From positions 50,594 to 114,593 of the forward strand of contig CALXOH010000018.1 of assembly GCA_944389975.1 (NCBI GenBank): 64,000 bases of DNA, given 5' to 3'. The position numbers and the translations under genes are program-made. Under the pieces are notes generated by a model. That model searched no databases. It was not told the DNA's origin and saw nothing but the letters and a program-made list of their open reading frames with translations. Shown in pieces: positions 7,659 to 16,658 of the stretch. Numbering within the stretch: position 1 is the stretch's first letter; each line of letters starts with the position of its first letter. The DNA is from an uncultured Spirochaetaceae bacterium. GTDB taxonomy: Bacteria; Spirochaetota; Spirochaetia; Sphaerochaetales; Sphaerochaetaceae.

Positions 7659-10600
7659 GATCCTATGACTCCTTCCGTCTGCAAGCTCTTGATGTTACGA
7701 TACACGGCTCTGCCTACTTCTTCCGAATCAAGCCCGTAAATATCCCCGTCGATGCGAATTACTATCGTGCTCGAAGAGTACGAATCGCGCTGCATTTCCG
7801 CAGCGGCTTCCCGTGTCGTCAAAAGTGCTGCAATGTTTTCCTGTTGTGCCTGATTGAGGATGAGTTCTCCCGGGTTTACCCTTGCAAGATGCTGATCTCC
7901 AGTCGAGGGCACTCCTGGAACCTTCGGGACTATACCACCGGTTGCATACTTTGCAGCCAATCCACTGACGATGCCAGATGCAACATACGCAGCTATCGAC
8001 CCTGCAGTGGCGATGCCTGCCTGTACCCAGTTCATCGATATCATCTGGGCAACGGCCTCTGCCGCAAGCTGATGGCCCAAGGACATGAGGATATCTGCAA
8101 GAGCCTCGAGTGCAGCCTTTCCCAAGGAGTGCCATGCATCCTCTCCCGACGCCGTGGCTTCCCTTTCTTCCTCCAGGCTTTTGATGTTTTCATCCAAACC
8201 CTTCTGTTTGTCCTCTGCAATCTTCAGGGCATCTTCGGCGGCCGCGATATCCGCTTCGTTTCCCAAGAGTACTGCCTCGTCGTACTCTTTCTGCTTTTCG
8301 TTTACTTCTTCAAGAGCGGCTGCCCTTTCATCTTCTTTTTCTGCTATCAGCTCATCGATTTCCGCCACCCTTTCATCGATGGTAAAAAGACTAGAAATGG
8401 AATCGGAAAAAGCAGATCCCATCGTCTGCATGAAGGATGTGGCTGAGCCTTTCGCAAATGCCTCCATGTTTGCACCGAATTGTTCCCAGCCCTCGGTATT
8501 GGAGAGCTCTGCGGAGAGATCTTTAACCTTGTCTGCCATTGCATCGAGTTCTTCGCTGGTGGCATTTCCGCTGGCGGCCATACTCTCCATTTCTTTCGTG
8601 TAGTCTCTGATTGCAGACTTGTATGCCGCGATCTTCGCGGAGTTCTCGTCGTAGTATTCACCAAGTCTTGCTTCAACTTCAGAAGATGCCGCAAGCTTTG
8701 AGTCGAGAGAGGCTCCGATGTCATCGCCCGGACTAGAAGAAGGAGTACCACCAGAACCTCCATCCGAGGCCTCCGGAACACCCCCGATCAAAGGTTTTCC
8801 CGTTGCTTTCGCCAGCTCGTTGTAAGACTCGGTCAGACTATCGATCTGTCCCTTCAGATAACTGTACCTAGCACTTCCGAGCTCAACCGTATCCAGCTCA
8901 TCCATGAGCGTGGTGATGTAGTCCTCGGATGCCTCCATGTTTGCCAGCGTGATCTCGCCATACTCCATAGCCTCGACATTGCCTGCTGAGTAAGCGTTTG
9001 CAAGCCGTAAGACTTCGTTTGCCGCCTTTGCATTTGTCGCAGATAGCCCGTCTAGTACTTCGGTAAAGCCCTCGGAGTACATTTCCGCAGCTTCCTGCAT
9101 GGATGCTGCCATATTCTCCTTCAGACGATCGTAGCCTCCGGAAAGTGAGTCGATACGGGCCTTCTGCTCCACGATTTCATCCGTCCATCTTTGCCAATCT
9201 GAAGCAATGTTTTCATCCAGCAACAACGAGCGACCAAGATGATCCAGTTCCTCCCGGCTTATCCCTGCCTGATTTGCAAGCCCGTCAAGCTTTAAATTCA
9301 TCTCGTCAATGACATTGTTTGCCGCGGCTATGTCTGACGCATTGGATCTCATCGCCCTCTCTGCATCCGCAAGAGCCGTCCCCATCTCCGTAAGGGCTCG
9401 GATAAAGGCTTCCTGCGACTGCTCGGCCATTGCCGCCGATGTCTCGTCGGTTGCGGTCTTGGCGTTCTCCTGCGCCGTCTTGTATCGTTCCAAAGCAAGC
9501 TTGACATTACCAAGCGCTGTGTCGAGGTTCTCGGCCTCGGAAGTGTTACCGGTAAAGCTGTCTATCATGTCCGCAAGCATGCCCGCCACATCCTGTACAG
9601 TGGGTTCGAAGAAGCTACCGATGGAACGGCCCGCATTGGATAAGGAGGTTGCAAGTTTCTCGACACCAGTGGTAACAGATGCGGCCGCTGCAGCTGTAAG
9701 ACCCGCTGTATCTTCCATCGCTTCGAGATTGTTCGCAAAGCGTTCTGCATTCGTACCCGCAAGCTGTAGTGCAGTCCTTCCCGCCTCAACGGAACCGAAG
9801 AGGTCTATAAGTGTCTTGTCGGTGCTCTCTGCATAGTCCTCCATCACAGTGAGAATTTCGGCAAGAGTCATGCCCGATGCGGTAAGCTCTGCGAAAGTTG
9901 TAGCACCAAGTCCAGCCGCTTCTGCCGCAAGGGCAAGGTTCTCCGCACCGACTTGTCCTTGCTTTCCAAGCTCTGACAGCAGCTGGTTCAAGCCCGTGAT
10001 GGCTTGGCTTGTCTGGGTACCTGCCGCAGTGGATGTTGCAAGTGCAGCTCCGATCTGCTCAAAGGACACTCCGAAGGCTGATGCCGTAGGGATGACTTGG
10101 GCAAGCGAGGATGCAAGCTGTCCTATAGTAGTCATGCCGAGGTTCTGTGTCTGTATCATCACGCCCTGGACTCTTTCGGCTTCTTCCACAGACATCCCGT
10201 ATGCGTTTATAACCGCCGCCGTTGCAGTAACCGTCTCCGATAGATCTGCAAAGCCGCCCTTTGCCGCCGCTGCGGAAGAACGAAGGAAATCCATCGCAAT
10301 TCCCATGTCTTCCGTCACCGGAACGCCCGAAGACAGTGCCTCGTAAAGTGCATTACCTATCTGATCTGCAGCAATGCCTGTCTCGGAAGAGAGGGAAAGT
10401 ATCCTGTCCCGGAGATTCGAGACATTGACCGAAACATCCCCAAACAGAGTCGATGCCGCACGGATGCTGTTCTCAAGCGCTGCAGTATCCTCTGCTATCT
10501 TTCTGATTCCAACACCTATAGCGGCGAGGAAAAGCCCTGCCTTGAATTTGCTTGTAAGCGATTCGATTCCCTTCAGACTGTGGGAAATCCTGCTGTTGAG

Positions 10601-10669
10601 GTTCTTCAAATCCCTGTCGAGCTGTGTCTGATCTATCCTGGTATCTATCCTGATGTCGCCGTCACTCAT
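7649..10669 (-). CDS. Phage tail tape measure protein
   Basis: A 1006-residue protein whose length should set tail length. The N-terminal 370 residues match the conserved TP901-type tape-measure core (AALENSIRAASTLFGDVS, SSGVPVTEDMGIAMDF, GLNQLLSELGKQGQ). A long Ala/Glu-rich coiled coil follows, with hydrophobic membrane-like segments around 885-925 (AVAQMISMNW, AGSIAAYVASGIV). The C-terminal end has the DQHLARVNPGE motif common in this family. Confidence 0.92.
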   Translation of the reverse strand: MSDGDIRIDTRIDQTQLDRDLKNLNSRISHSLKGIESLTSKFKAGLFLAAIGVGIRKIAEDTAALENSIRAASTLFGDVSVNVSNLRDRILSLSSETGIAADQIGNALYEALSSGVPVTEDMGIAMDFLRSSAAAAKGGFADLSETVTATAAVINAYGMSVEEAERVQGVMIQTQNLGMTTIGQLASSLAQVIPTASAFGVSFEQIGAALATSTAAGTQTSQAITGLNQLLSELGKQGQVGAENLALAAEAAGLGATTFAELTASGMTLAEILTVMEDYAESTDKTLIDLFGSVEAGRTALQLAGTNAERFANNLEAMEDTAGLTAAAAASVTTGVEKLATSLSNAGRSIGSFFEPTVQDVAGMLADMIDSFTGNTSEAENLDTALGNVKLALERYKTAQENAKTATDETSAAMAEQSQEAFIRALTEMGTALADAERAMRSNASDIAAANNVIDEMNLKLDGLANQAGISREELDHLGRSLLLDENIASDWQRWTDEIVEQKARIDSLSGGYDRLKENMAASMQEAAEMYSEGFTEVLDGLSATNAKAANEVLRLANAYSAGNVEAMEYGEITLANMEASEDYITTLMDELDTVELGSARYSYLKGQIDSLTESYNELAKATGKPLIGGVPEASDGGSGGTPSSSPGDDIGASLDSKLAASSEVEARLGEYYDENSAKIAAYKSAIRDYTKEMESMAASGNATSEELDAMADKVKDLSAELSNTEGWEQFGANMEAFAKGSATSFMQTMGSAFSDSISSLFTIDERVAEIDELIAEKEDERAAALEEVNEKQKEYDEAVLLGNEADIAAAEDALKIAEDKQKGLDENIKSLEEEREATASGEDAWHSLGKAALEALADILMSLGHQLAAEAVAQMISMNWVQAGIATAGSIAAYVASGIVSGLAAKYATGGIVPKVPGVPSTGDQHLARVNPGELILNQAQQENIAALLTTREAAAEMQRDSYSSSTIVIRIDGDIYGLDSEEVGRAVYRNIKSLQTEGVIGSWD

Positions 10670-10683
10670 GGATCCGTACCTCC

Positions 10684-11292
10684 TTACAAGGACGAGAAGG
10701 CCGCCGAGATGATATCCTCGCCGCTTACGTCCGGGTCTTTCTGTACGTGCAATCTAACGGATGCCTTTGCCTCCCTCTTTTTCTTCTTCACTTCCGGGGA
10801 GTCCTTCGGGGATATCTTCATTCCCCGAATGCTCATCACATTTCCCAAGACAGTTGATTCGGGGATTCCCGTAAGGAGCGCACGGAATTCCCACCAGTGT
10901 AAAGCCTTGAGCTCTGCAAGGCTGATGCCGTATGCCTGACGGAATGCGGCGAGGATAAGCGCATGATCTTCCGAGTATGAGAGTATTTCCTCGGCACTTT
11001 TCTTGTGCGGTATCTTTACGTAACTCTCCGGTTCGGGCCAGCCCTTGAGAAAAGCAATTATCCCGTCATGGACTGCGAGGATATCCTGTTTGTTTGCATC
11101 CAAGTGCACACGGGCCGCCCCCGTCAGCATCGTATCAAGCACCCTTTCAATGCGATATCCTTCGGGCATCTCTCGCTCGTCGAGTATGGCCAAGGCTTGA
11201 AGAGCCTTGGTTGTCCTGGTATCTATCATATACGTTCTGTCTTCGACAGTGATTCTATCTTTCAAGCTGTGGGTTATAAGTGAGTAATCCAT
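10684..11292 (-). CDS. Gp15-family phage tail protein
   Basis: A 202-residue protein matching the bacteriophage Gp15 family by pattern (DYSLITHSLKDRITVEDRTY near the start, WWEFRALLTGIP near 150) and by position directly upstream of the tape measure in transcription order. It and the preceding 129-residue gene occupy the place of the paired tail-assembly chaperones of siphophages. The Lys-rich C-terminus (KKKKREAKAS) is typical. Confidence 0.75.
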   Translation of the reverse strand: MDYSLITHSLKDRITVEDRTYMIDTRTTKALQALAILDEREMPEGYRIERVLDTMLTGAARVHLDANKQDILAVHDGIIAFLKGWPEPESYVKIPHKKSAEEILSYSEDHALILAAFRQAYGISLAELKALHWWEFRALLTGIPESTVLGNVMSIRGMKISPKDSPEVKKKKREAKASVRLHVQKDPDVSGEDIISAAFSSL

Positions 11293-11293
11293 A

Positions 11294-11683
11294 TCATGCC
11301 TCCAGCCCTTTCAGGCGTTCCTTGTAGTAGCTTGTATACGAAGCAAGCACCTCTGCTGCGATCTTTATCATGTCCCCGATCGGAATGTAATCGACGAGCT
11401 CCTCGATCTGTGCAAATTCACGTTCTCCAAAAACCTTTGAAAGTGCTTTCTTGAGTTTCTCCAGCGTTTCCCTTTCAAGCGACAGCAAGAGGACACCTGC
11501 GGCAATGTCTGTTTCCTTCGTGCCCTTTGTTTTGAGAATGATCTGTCTGAAGCCCGATTCGTAGTAATTCAAGGCATCCACGATCTCCTCGTATCCCCGG
11601 GGTTGGCACGGGGAAAAGGAAAGCATATATTCCTTCTGCTCCGTCGTAATTCTGACAGTCTTTACATGGGTCTTTACTTCCAT
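11294..11683 (-). CDS. Putative tail assembly chaperone (first of the pair)
   Basis: A 129-residue protein between the tail tube and Gp15 genes, one base from the next gene. Mixed alpha/beta N-terminus (VKTVRITTEQKEYML) and helical C-terminus. No family recognised by motif; the function is inferred from position. No obvious slippery heptamer for a -1 frameshift into the next gene was seen. Confidence 0.6.
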   Translation of the reverse strand: MEVKTHVKTVRITTEQKEYMLSFSPCQPRGYEEIVDALNYYESGFRQIILKTKGTKETDIAAGVLLLSLERETLEKLKKALSKVFGEREFAQIEELVDYIPIGDMIKIAAEVLASYTSYYKERLKGLEA

Positions 11684-11721
11684 CTCGTCTTTCCTCCCAA
11701 TTTCTCCTTTTTATGTGGAAA

Positions 11722-11760
11722 GCCCCTGTCCCCCGAAAGGAGTGAACAGGGAACAGGGGC
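11722..11760 (-). terminator. Stem-loop between tail tube and chaperone genes
   Basis: Arms GCCCCTGT and ACAGGGGC close a 23-base loop containing a further CCCTGTTC match. The following minus-strand bases are only weakly T-rich, so partial termination or mRNA stabilisation is more likely than a full stop. It would keep tail-tube mRNA more abundant than downstream genes. Confidence 0.5.
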
Positions 11761-11783
11761 AAGGCTAGAATTGGAAAAGAAGG

Positions 11784-12302
11784 TCAAGGTGCAGAAGGCT
11801 CTGTCTCCGTGAAAGCTTTTGTTGCGGTATCAAACCAGCCTTCGACGGGATCGCCATCCGTGTATATCGTCAGACTCATCGCCTGTGTCGCGCCGCCTTC
11901 AACGCTGAAAGGCTGATCCACTCCGATTGTCGCCTCGTACTTTTTCGCAGGATATGCGGTAGTGACCTGTGTGGATGCCGCTTTCGTAAGGTACACGACA
12001 ACAATCTGGGTCTTTACATCGTCCCCCGTCTTGTCGTCGAGCTCGGCAAAGTAATCGTTCGCCTCGTCTCCGACATACCTTTCGGCCGTAATTGCGAAAG
12101 TCTTCTCAAGTCCTGTCACCGAGTGCGTCGGGGATGCTGCATCGATATAGTGCTGTGTCTGTACCGTCGGGGAGTTGGACGGAGTTGCCGCCGTCACGCC
12201 CTTGCCTATCCTCGACCACTTCTCCGTTTCCTCCTGCGGCGTAGTGTTTACAAAAAGATGTATTTCCGTATTTTTCGGAACTGTAATTGTGCTCTCTGGC
12301 AT
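11784..12302 (-). CDS. Major tail tube protein
   Basis: A 172-residue protein (start MPESTITVP, preceded by GGAGGATTACT). It is beta-rich, with a hydrophobic strand pattern, a TYPAKKYEATIGV-like core and a Thr/Ser-rich surface, as expected for a siphovirus tail tube subunit. It is located between the connector genes and the chaperone/tape-measure genes. An in-frame non-ATG start further upstream at 12326 lacks a better ribosome-binding site. Confidence 0.72.
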   Translation of the reverse strand: MPESTITVPKNTEIHLFVNTTPQEETEKWSRIGKGVTAATPSNSPTVQTQHYIDAASPTHSVTGLEKTFAITAERYVGDEANDYFAELDDKTGDDVKTQIVVVYLTKAASTQVTTAYPAKKYEATIGVDQPFSVEGGATQAMSLTIYTDGDPVEGWFDTATKAFTETEPSAP

Positions 12303-12315
12303 AGTAATCCTCCAA

Positions 12316-12732
12316 CTACTGGACATAGTTCAGGGTGACAGCCACCCCGTATGTCACATTTCCCTTGTCGTCTCTCGATATGATCGAAGGAGTCGAAACC
12401 GCCTCCGCCGACCTTATCACCCGTCCTGAAGGAAGTGAAAAGTCGTGCATCTGGGAAAAGATGAACGACAGCTCCTGCAGGGCCTCTATTGATTCCAGGA
12501 GGACGGCCGAAGAGCCACCCTCCGCCTTTTTGCTTAATGCAAACCGTATCGATATCCGCATCAGGCACGTGCCGTCTATATACGACCTCGTCACGCTCTC
12601 TGCCGCCACGCTTTGGATTGCAAGGGAATTTTCAGGGACTCCGATATAATCGATATACGCAACAGGAAGCCCCAATGTCTCCCTGTTTGCATTTACAAAG
12701 TCCAAGATGTCTTCCATGATCGTGGATGTCAT
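12316..12732 (-). CDS. Phage tail terminator / minor capsid protein
   Basis: A 138-residue protein in the connector block. The start MTSTIMEDILDFVNANRE and the beta-rich remainder fit tail-terminator-like minor capsid proteins encoded just upstream of the tail tube in A118-like phages. Function is assigned from position and general fold impression. Confidence 0.55.
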   Translation of the reverse strand: MTSTIMEDILDFVNANRETLGLPVAYIDYIGVPENSLAIQSVAAESVTRSYIDGTCLMRISIRFALSKKAEGGSSAVLLESIEALQELSFIFSQMHDFSLPSGRVIRSAEAVSTPSIISRDDKGNVTYGVAVTLNYVQ

Positions 12733-12736
12733 TCCC

Positions 12737-13093
12737 TCATCTCCCCTTCAAGATCTTCTCCGCATCCTTCAGCCACTTCTTGAGGTTCTTCTGCTTGGAT
12801 GCTTCGAACCAGTGCGAAGAAGCTAAAGGATGATGAACTTTTTTGAAAGCATAGTCGCCGTAGTAGCATCGTTTTGCATAAGGCGTGTCGTAGATCAGCA
12901 TGCCGGGAATCGAGTATGTCCGTAAGACACTGGATGCGAGCATCCCCGTATCCATCGGCACGTAAGTGTCCGTGTCTGCAATGACTGCCATATCCAAAAC
13001 CCTCTGCGCCAGCTCTGTCCGATCTGCGAACTTCGCAAGCAAAGCCATCGTGGAAATGTTTACATTTACAGTAATCTTCAATCCATCAGGCAA
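12737..13093 (-). CDS. Minor capsid / HK97 gp10-like connector protein
   Basis: A 118-residue basic protein. The sequence VPMDTGMLASSV near residue 47 and PYAKRCYYGDY near 80 match the pattern of gp10-like head-tail joining proteins (usually ..VPVDTGxLxxS.. and ..YAxxxExG..). It overlaps the preceding gene by 8 bases. Confidence 0.68.
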   Translation of the reverse strand: MPDGLKITVNVNISTMALLAKFADRTELAQRVLDMAVIADTDTYVPMDTGMLASSVLRTYSIPGMLIYDTPYAKRCYYGDYAFKKVHHPLASSHWFEASKQKNLKKWLKDAEKILKGR

Positions 13094-13427
13094 GGCGCAC
13101 CTCCAGATGATGCAGATCTCCGGAAGGAGCGAACATTTGATCCACTCCCCTCACTGTCCACGTTCCGCCAAGCGGAGAGACAACCTCGTCGCCGTCTTTT
13201 ATCCCAGGGAGGTTCGTATCTCCATCACATGACGAAAACCCAAATGCAAAAAAGAGCGTTGCGGAGTACTCGTAGGAACGGCCTGTTGCATCCACACGTG
13301 TAGCCCTGGACGATATCGACACCCTGATTTTCCCAAGTGCATGGGTTTTCTCTGTTACCTTGTCCTTAGAGTTTTCAGGCGCGACCTTTTCAATCCATGT
13401 TCCCGTCTGAGTCAACAACCTTTCCAT
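13086..13427 (-). CDS. Putative minor capsid (head closure) protein
   Basis: A 113-residue beta-rich protein from ATG 13427, which has an AAAGGA site 9 bases upstream; an alternative ATG at 13451 adds eight residues but has a poor site. It lies between the adaptor and gp10-like genes, the usual place of the head-closure protein. It ends MFAPSGDLHHLEVRLA. Confidence 0.58.
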   Translation of the reverse strand: MERLLTQTGTWIEKVAPENSKDKVTEKTHALGKIRVSISSRATRVDATGRSYEYSATLFFAFGFSSCDGDTNLPGIKDGDEVVSPLGGTWTVRGVDQMFAPSGDLHHLEVRLA

Positions 13428-13457
13428 CAGCGGCGTTCCTTTTTCTTTCATCCGGTT

Positions 13458-13877
13458 TTATCCGATCTGTCTTCCGATAGCCTGTACCTTCTTGAGGAGC
13501 AGAACGGCCAAAGGAGGAATGCGGAATCCCTCTGCCGTCACTCCTGACTCATACCCTCCGTCGCCAAAGCTTGCACTCTCCGACGTATTCCCTACAGATA
13601 CGCTGTAGGATATCTTCGATCTTCCATCCTTTGAGGCTGTCTGCATGTATGCATCCGCGCCCCCGCTCTCTGCGATGTAGTCCACGGTAGAGGCAACCGC
13701 CCGCCTTATCTTGTCGGCAAACATGTCGTCATCCATGAGGTCGTATCTTGTGATTGCGTTGAAGGTATAGGAATCGATGACATCCGAAGCAATGGAAGAG
13801 ATTGCGGGAAAATCGTCTTCAGACACGCCAGCTTTCGGGGATATCGTCTTGTACTCCTCATAAGTCAGGTACTGCAC
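13458..13877 (-). CDS. Head-tail connector (adaptor) protein
   Basis: A 139-residue, mainly helical protein. The first half (YLTYEEYKTISPKAGVSEDDF) resembles gp6/gp15-type adaptor proteins that assemble under the portal. Position directly after the major capsid gene supports this. Confidence 0.62.
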   Translation of the reverse strand: MQYLTYEEYKTISPKAGVSEDDFPAISSIASDVIDSYTFNAITRYDLMDDDMFADKIRRAVASTVDYIAESGGADAYMQTASKDGRSKISYSVSVGNTSESASFGDGGYESGVTAEGFRIPPLAVLLLKKVQAIGRQIG

Positions 13878-13890
13878 GTTAGACTCCTGC

Positions 13891-14781
13891 TCAGGCCGAA
13901 GGCACGCTATTTACGTAGATTCCCTTGTGCTTGTTCTCCGGGGAAGAAGCATCATGGAAAATCCTGTATCTCCAGTGATAAGCATCTGCAAGGATGTTCT
14001 CGGCAGGAGTGAAGATTTTGTTGTCCACGTGCTTGACGTACTGCACTGCAGCTTCCTTGTCCATCAGCATGAAGTTGATATCCTTTCCTGTAGTACTATA
14101 TCCGCCATCGTCGGTGTCCAAGATAGTGATTTTCGTGTTAAAGCGATTCTTCGGAACCGTATAAACAGGAATATCATCGTACCTCGTGATTCCGTTCTGC
14201 ACCGCTTCTCCTGTGACAAGTCTTCTAGATCGGACGTTGTCCTTGAGGGTCTTGTAGAAAGAGTTGGAACAGAATAACACTAGTCTATTTGCAGGAACTT
14301 CCTCATCCTTGAGCGTTGCAATGGCAGTGCCAAGTGCATCCTCCGCATTCTCGTCTGTGATGTTTTCTTCCTTTGTGTGCTCCGATTTATCGTAGTAGGT
14401 CCAAAAACGATAAGCATCAAGCTCGGGAGAGACGTGAATACGGATGTACTCCGAAGACATCATGGCAAGAATAACTCCGAGAGACTCCATATTCTCAACG
14501 ACGTCGATATTGAATGCGCGTCCCCTGTCTTGCTCAAGTTTCATGTATTCCCACTCGAGGGTGATGCCACCTTTCTTTGCACCATCTCCGCGGTCGTAGT
14601 TCCTCAAGCCACCATCGAAGATGATCTTCGGTATTTTGATATACGGACTCGCATTATCCAAGACCCTTACCTTTTCCGGGGGAAGGTCCAGAACAGATGA
14701 CACAGACTCCTGTTTGTAGACAAGATCGACAAGAGAAGCCAGATAACTCTGTACCTGTTCGATTGTGTTCAAACTTGGCAT
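13891..14781 (-). CDS. Major capsid protein
   Basis: A 296-residue protein with the look of the A118-like capsid family (KIPKIIFDGGLRNYDRG, GGITLEWEYMKLEQDRG, NIDVVENMESLGVI, RIHVSPELDAYRFW). It follows the scaffold gene and precedes the connector genes, as in that phage group. No pro-domain is apparent. Confidence 0.85.
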   Translation of the reverse strand: MPSLNTIEQVQSYLASLVDLVYKQESVSSVLDLPPEKVRVLDNASPYIKIPKIIFDGGLRNYDRGDGAKKGGITLEWEYMKLEQDRGRAFNIDVVENMESLGVILAMMSSEYIRIHVSPELDAYRFWTYYDKSEHTKEENITDENAEDALGTAIATLKDEEVPANRLVLFCSNSFYKTLKDNVRSRRLVTGEAVQNGITRYDDIPVYTVPKNRFNTKITILDTDDGGYSTTGKDINFMLMDKEAAVQYVKHVDNKIFTPAENILADAYHWRYRIFHDASSPENKHKGIYVNSVPSA

Positions 14782-14800
14782 TTTTCTTATTTTCTCCTAG

Positions 14801-15415
14801 TTATTTCCCGACTTTGATTCCCGCGGCTGCAAACATTGCATCCTTGAGGGTGGTGTTATTTCCACCTTCAAAAGAGCCTCCTCCCCACATAGGGTTCGGT
14901 TTACCGCCATGGGTATTGTCGGGATTCGGATTTTCCTCCTCGAAAAGGAAAGCGTGGTCCTTCTTCACTGTCTCAAGCTGTTCCTTGAGCCCTGTAACAC
15001 TTCCGTCGTCAGAAACAAGAATCTTCGCCATATCGAGAAAAGGCATCACCGCCTTGCTCTCCTTGGCCTTGGCTGTCGCCAGAGCTTTCTCAATAGCACT
15101 GGTCTTTCTCATTCCTGCGATTTCCGCTTTGTAGTCCTTGTCTTTCTGATCGAGGCTTGCTTTCAGCTGGTCTATCTGGTTTTTGTAGTCGTCGGAGAGA
15201 TTGCCCTTTTCTTTCAGCTCGTCAACAAGCTTGTTCTGTGCCTCGAGCTGTTCCTTGAGCTTCTTCGCCTCGCCATTCTTCTCGTCGAACTTGTCCTTCG
15301 GTATATAGCCTTCGTAAAGGCCGCCTTTGGTAAGCTCCGCTTCAAATACCGAAACGTCCTTGATCTCATCCTTCTTCCACTTCTCCAGTAGCTCTGTAAG
15401 TCCCTTGATTGCCAT
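14801..15415 (-). CDS. Capsid scaffold protein (GP20-like)
   Basis: A 204-residue acidic, coiled-coil protein with a helical, Lys/Glu-rich stretch from about 40 to 105 and a Gly/Asn-rich end (NTHGGKPNPMWGGGS). This is the minor structural GP20-type scaffold that guides capsid assembly, immediately before the capsid gene. Confidence 0.8.
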   Translation of the reverse strand: MAIKGLTELLEKWKKDEIKDVSVFEAELTKGGLYEGYIPKDKFDEKNGEAKKLKEQLEAQNKLVDELKEKGNLSDDYKNQIDQLKASLDQKDKDYKAEIAGMRKTSAIEKALATAKAKESKAVMPFLDMAKILVSDDGSVTGLKEQLETVKKDHAFLFEEENPNPDNTHGGKPNPMWGGGSFEGGNNTTLKDAMFAAAGIKVGK

Positions 15416-15542
15416 ATCTGTCCTCCTTGCGCTTATATGCCGGTTCGCAACGGCGAGAACGCCGGGTTATACCTCCCGGCCGGTAATTGGATAGATAACA
15501 CAAAAAAGGAAAGAAAATCGGAATAGCGGCGTTGTATCGCGC

Positions 15543-16658
15543 TTAGATCTGCTCCCTGTCATACCTTCGGGGCAAGTCGTACTCCTTTACGAAAGCCCTG
15601 AGCTTAGCCTGAGTCCTGCGGACAAACATCGAGCTCCTCTCGTAATCGACTGTATCCCCAGTTGCTTTGGCGACGGCCTGCCTACGTTTCCAAGCTCGTA
15701 TATTGCGCTCATATCCACGCTGTTTCTGCAGGTTTTCGTAGAGCTCCTCGTTTTCGCTTGCAGTGAGGTCTATGTGCCAGTCGGTCTTGCCCATTCCCTC
15801 GTAGTATGGGAAGAAATGATGCTTGCAGTTTATCCCGCAAAGCCCTGTCGCCGTCCCATATCCCGTGGCATCCGAAAGCTTCGCATACTTTCTGCTGTTG
15901 CCCGAGATGGAGTAGATCTTACCCTGCCATACCTGGTGACTTGGTCGAGCTCCCGCATGAGCTGACACCTGCACAAGATCGATGTCGTTAGAGCTGCAGT
16001 CTTCCAGCGTGTAGTTCGCAGTAGCTTGGGCGACCGCAGTGACGATGTTTCTGCGTATGCCCGCATCGAGCGAGATTTCTGTAAGCCCTCCAGTCTCTTC
16101 CGACCGATATGTCAGCTTGAGTCCCGAACCTCCGAGTGCCCTTGTAGCCTTACGTACGGCAGATGCCAAGGTATCCGAACCCTCGAAAACAGAGACATAA
16201 GCGGTGTTGATCGCATTTCTGTAGGCTCTTATCCCTGCCTCGATTGCCCCTGTATTCGTCAGATTGAGACTATCCCTGCAGGTACGGAAAATGGCCGCAA
16301 CGCGAGCGGCCATTACTTTCTCGGGGATTGTGTTCAATGCGTTTCCTACTTCGCTACGTGCAAAGGCGCGGATATCTTCGACGAACTGGTTGTCTTCCCT
16401 GAAAGACTCCCGCACTATGTCCTCAACGGCTTTCTCGAGATCTTCCCTCTTCGCTTTCGACAGCCGTGCAAGTATAGTCCCAAGTCCCTTCCGTACTGCA
16501 TCGATATCCGCAAGCTTTCCAATCCTCCAGGAGCTTGGATCAGGCATCTGTCCCCAATGTATGCGTTTTGCAAGATACGTGACGATTTCCGTCTCGATCT
16601 CCGCATAGATGCGCGAGAGCTCTTCTTCAAAGAATGCATAGTCTGTAAGCCTCAGCAT
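15543..16658 (-). CDS. Phage minor capsid protein 2
   Basis: A 371-residue protein of the minor-capsid-2 type. The C-terminal part shows HAGARPSHQVWQGKIYSISG and GLCGINCKHHFFPYYEG, the Cys/His signature seen in head morphogenesis proteins of this family. It follows the portal gene with a one-base overlap, the standard arrangement. Confidence 0.85.
   Translation of the reverse strand: MLRLTDYAFFEEELSRIYAEIETEIVTYLAKRIHWGQMPDPSSWRIGKLADIDAVRKGLGTILARLSKAKREDLEKAVEDIVRESFREDNQFVEDIRAFARSEVGNALNTIPEKVMAARVAAIFRTCRDSLNLTNTGAIEAGIRAYRNAINTAYVSVFEGSDTLASAVRKATRALGGSGLKLTYRSEETGGLTEISLDAGIRRNIVTAVAQATANYTLEDCSSNDIDLVQVSAHAGARPSHQVWQGKIYSISGNSRKYAKLSDATGYGTATGLCGINCKHHFFPYYEGMGKTDWHIDLTASENEELYENLQKQRGYERNIRAWKRRQAVAKATGDTVDYERSSMFVRRTQAKLRAFVKEYDLPRRYDREQI

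Noticed and set aside
15416..15542. Small RNA or gene between scaffold and minor capsid genes
   Set aside because: Only short GC-rich inverted pieces are visible and no open frame or T-tract supports a feature.
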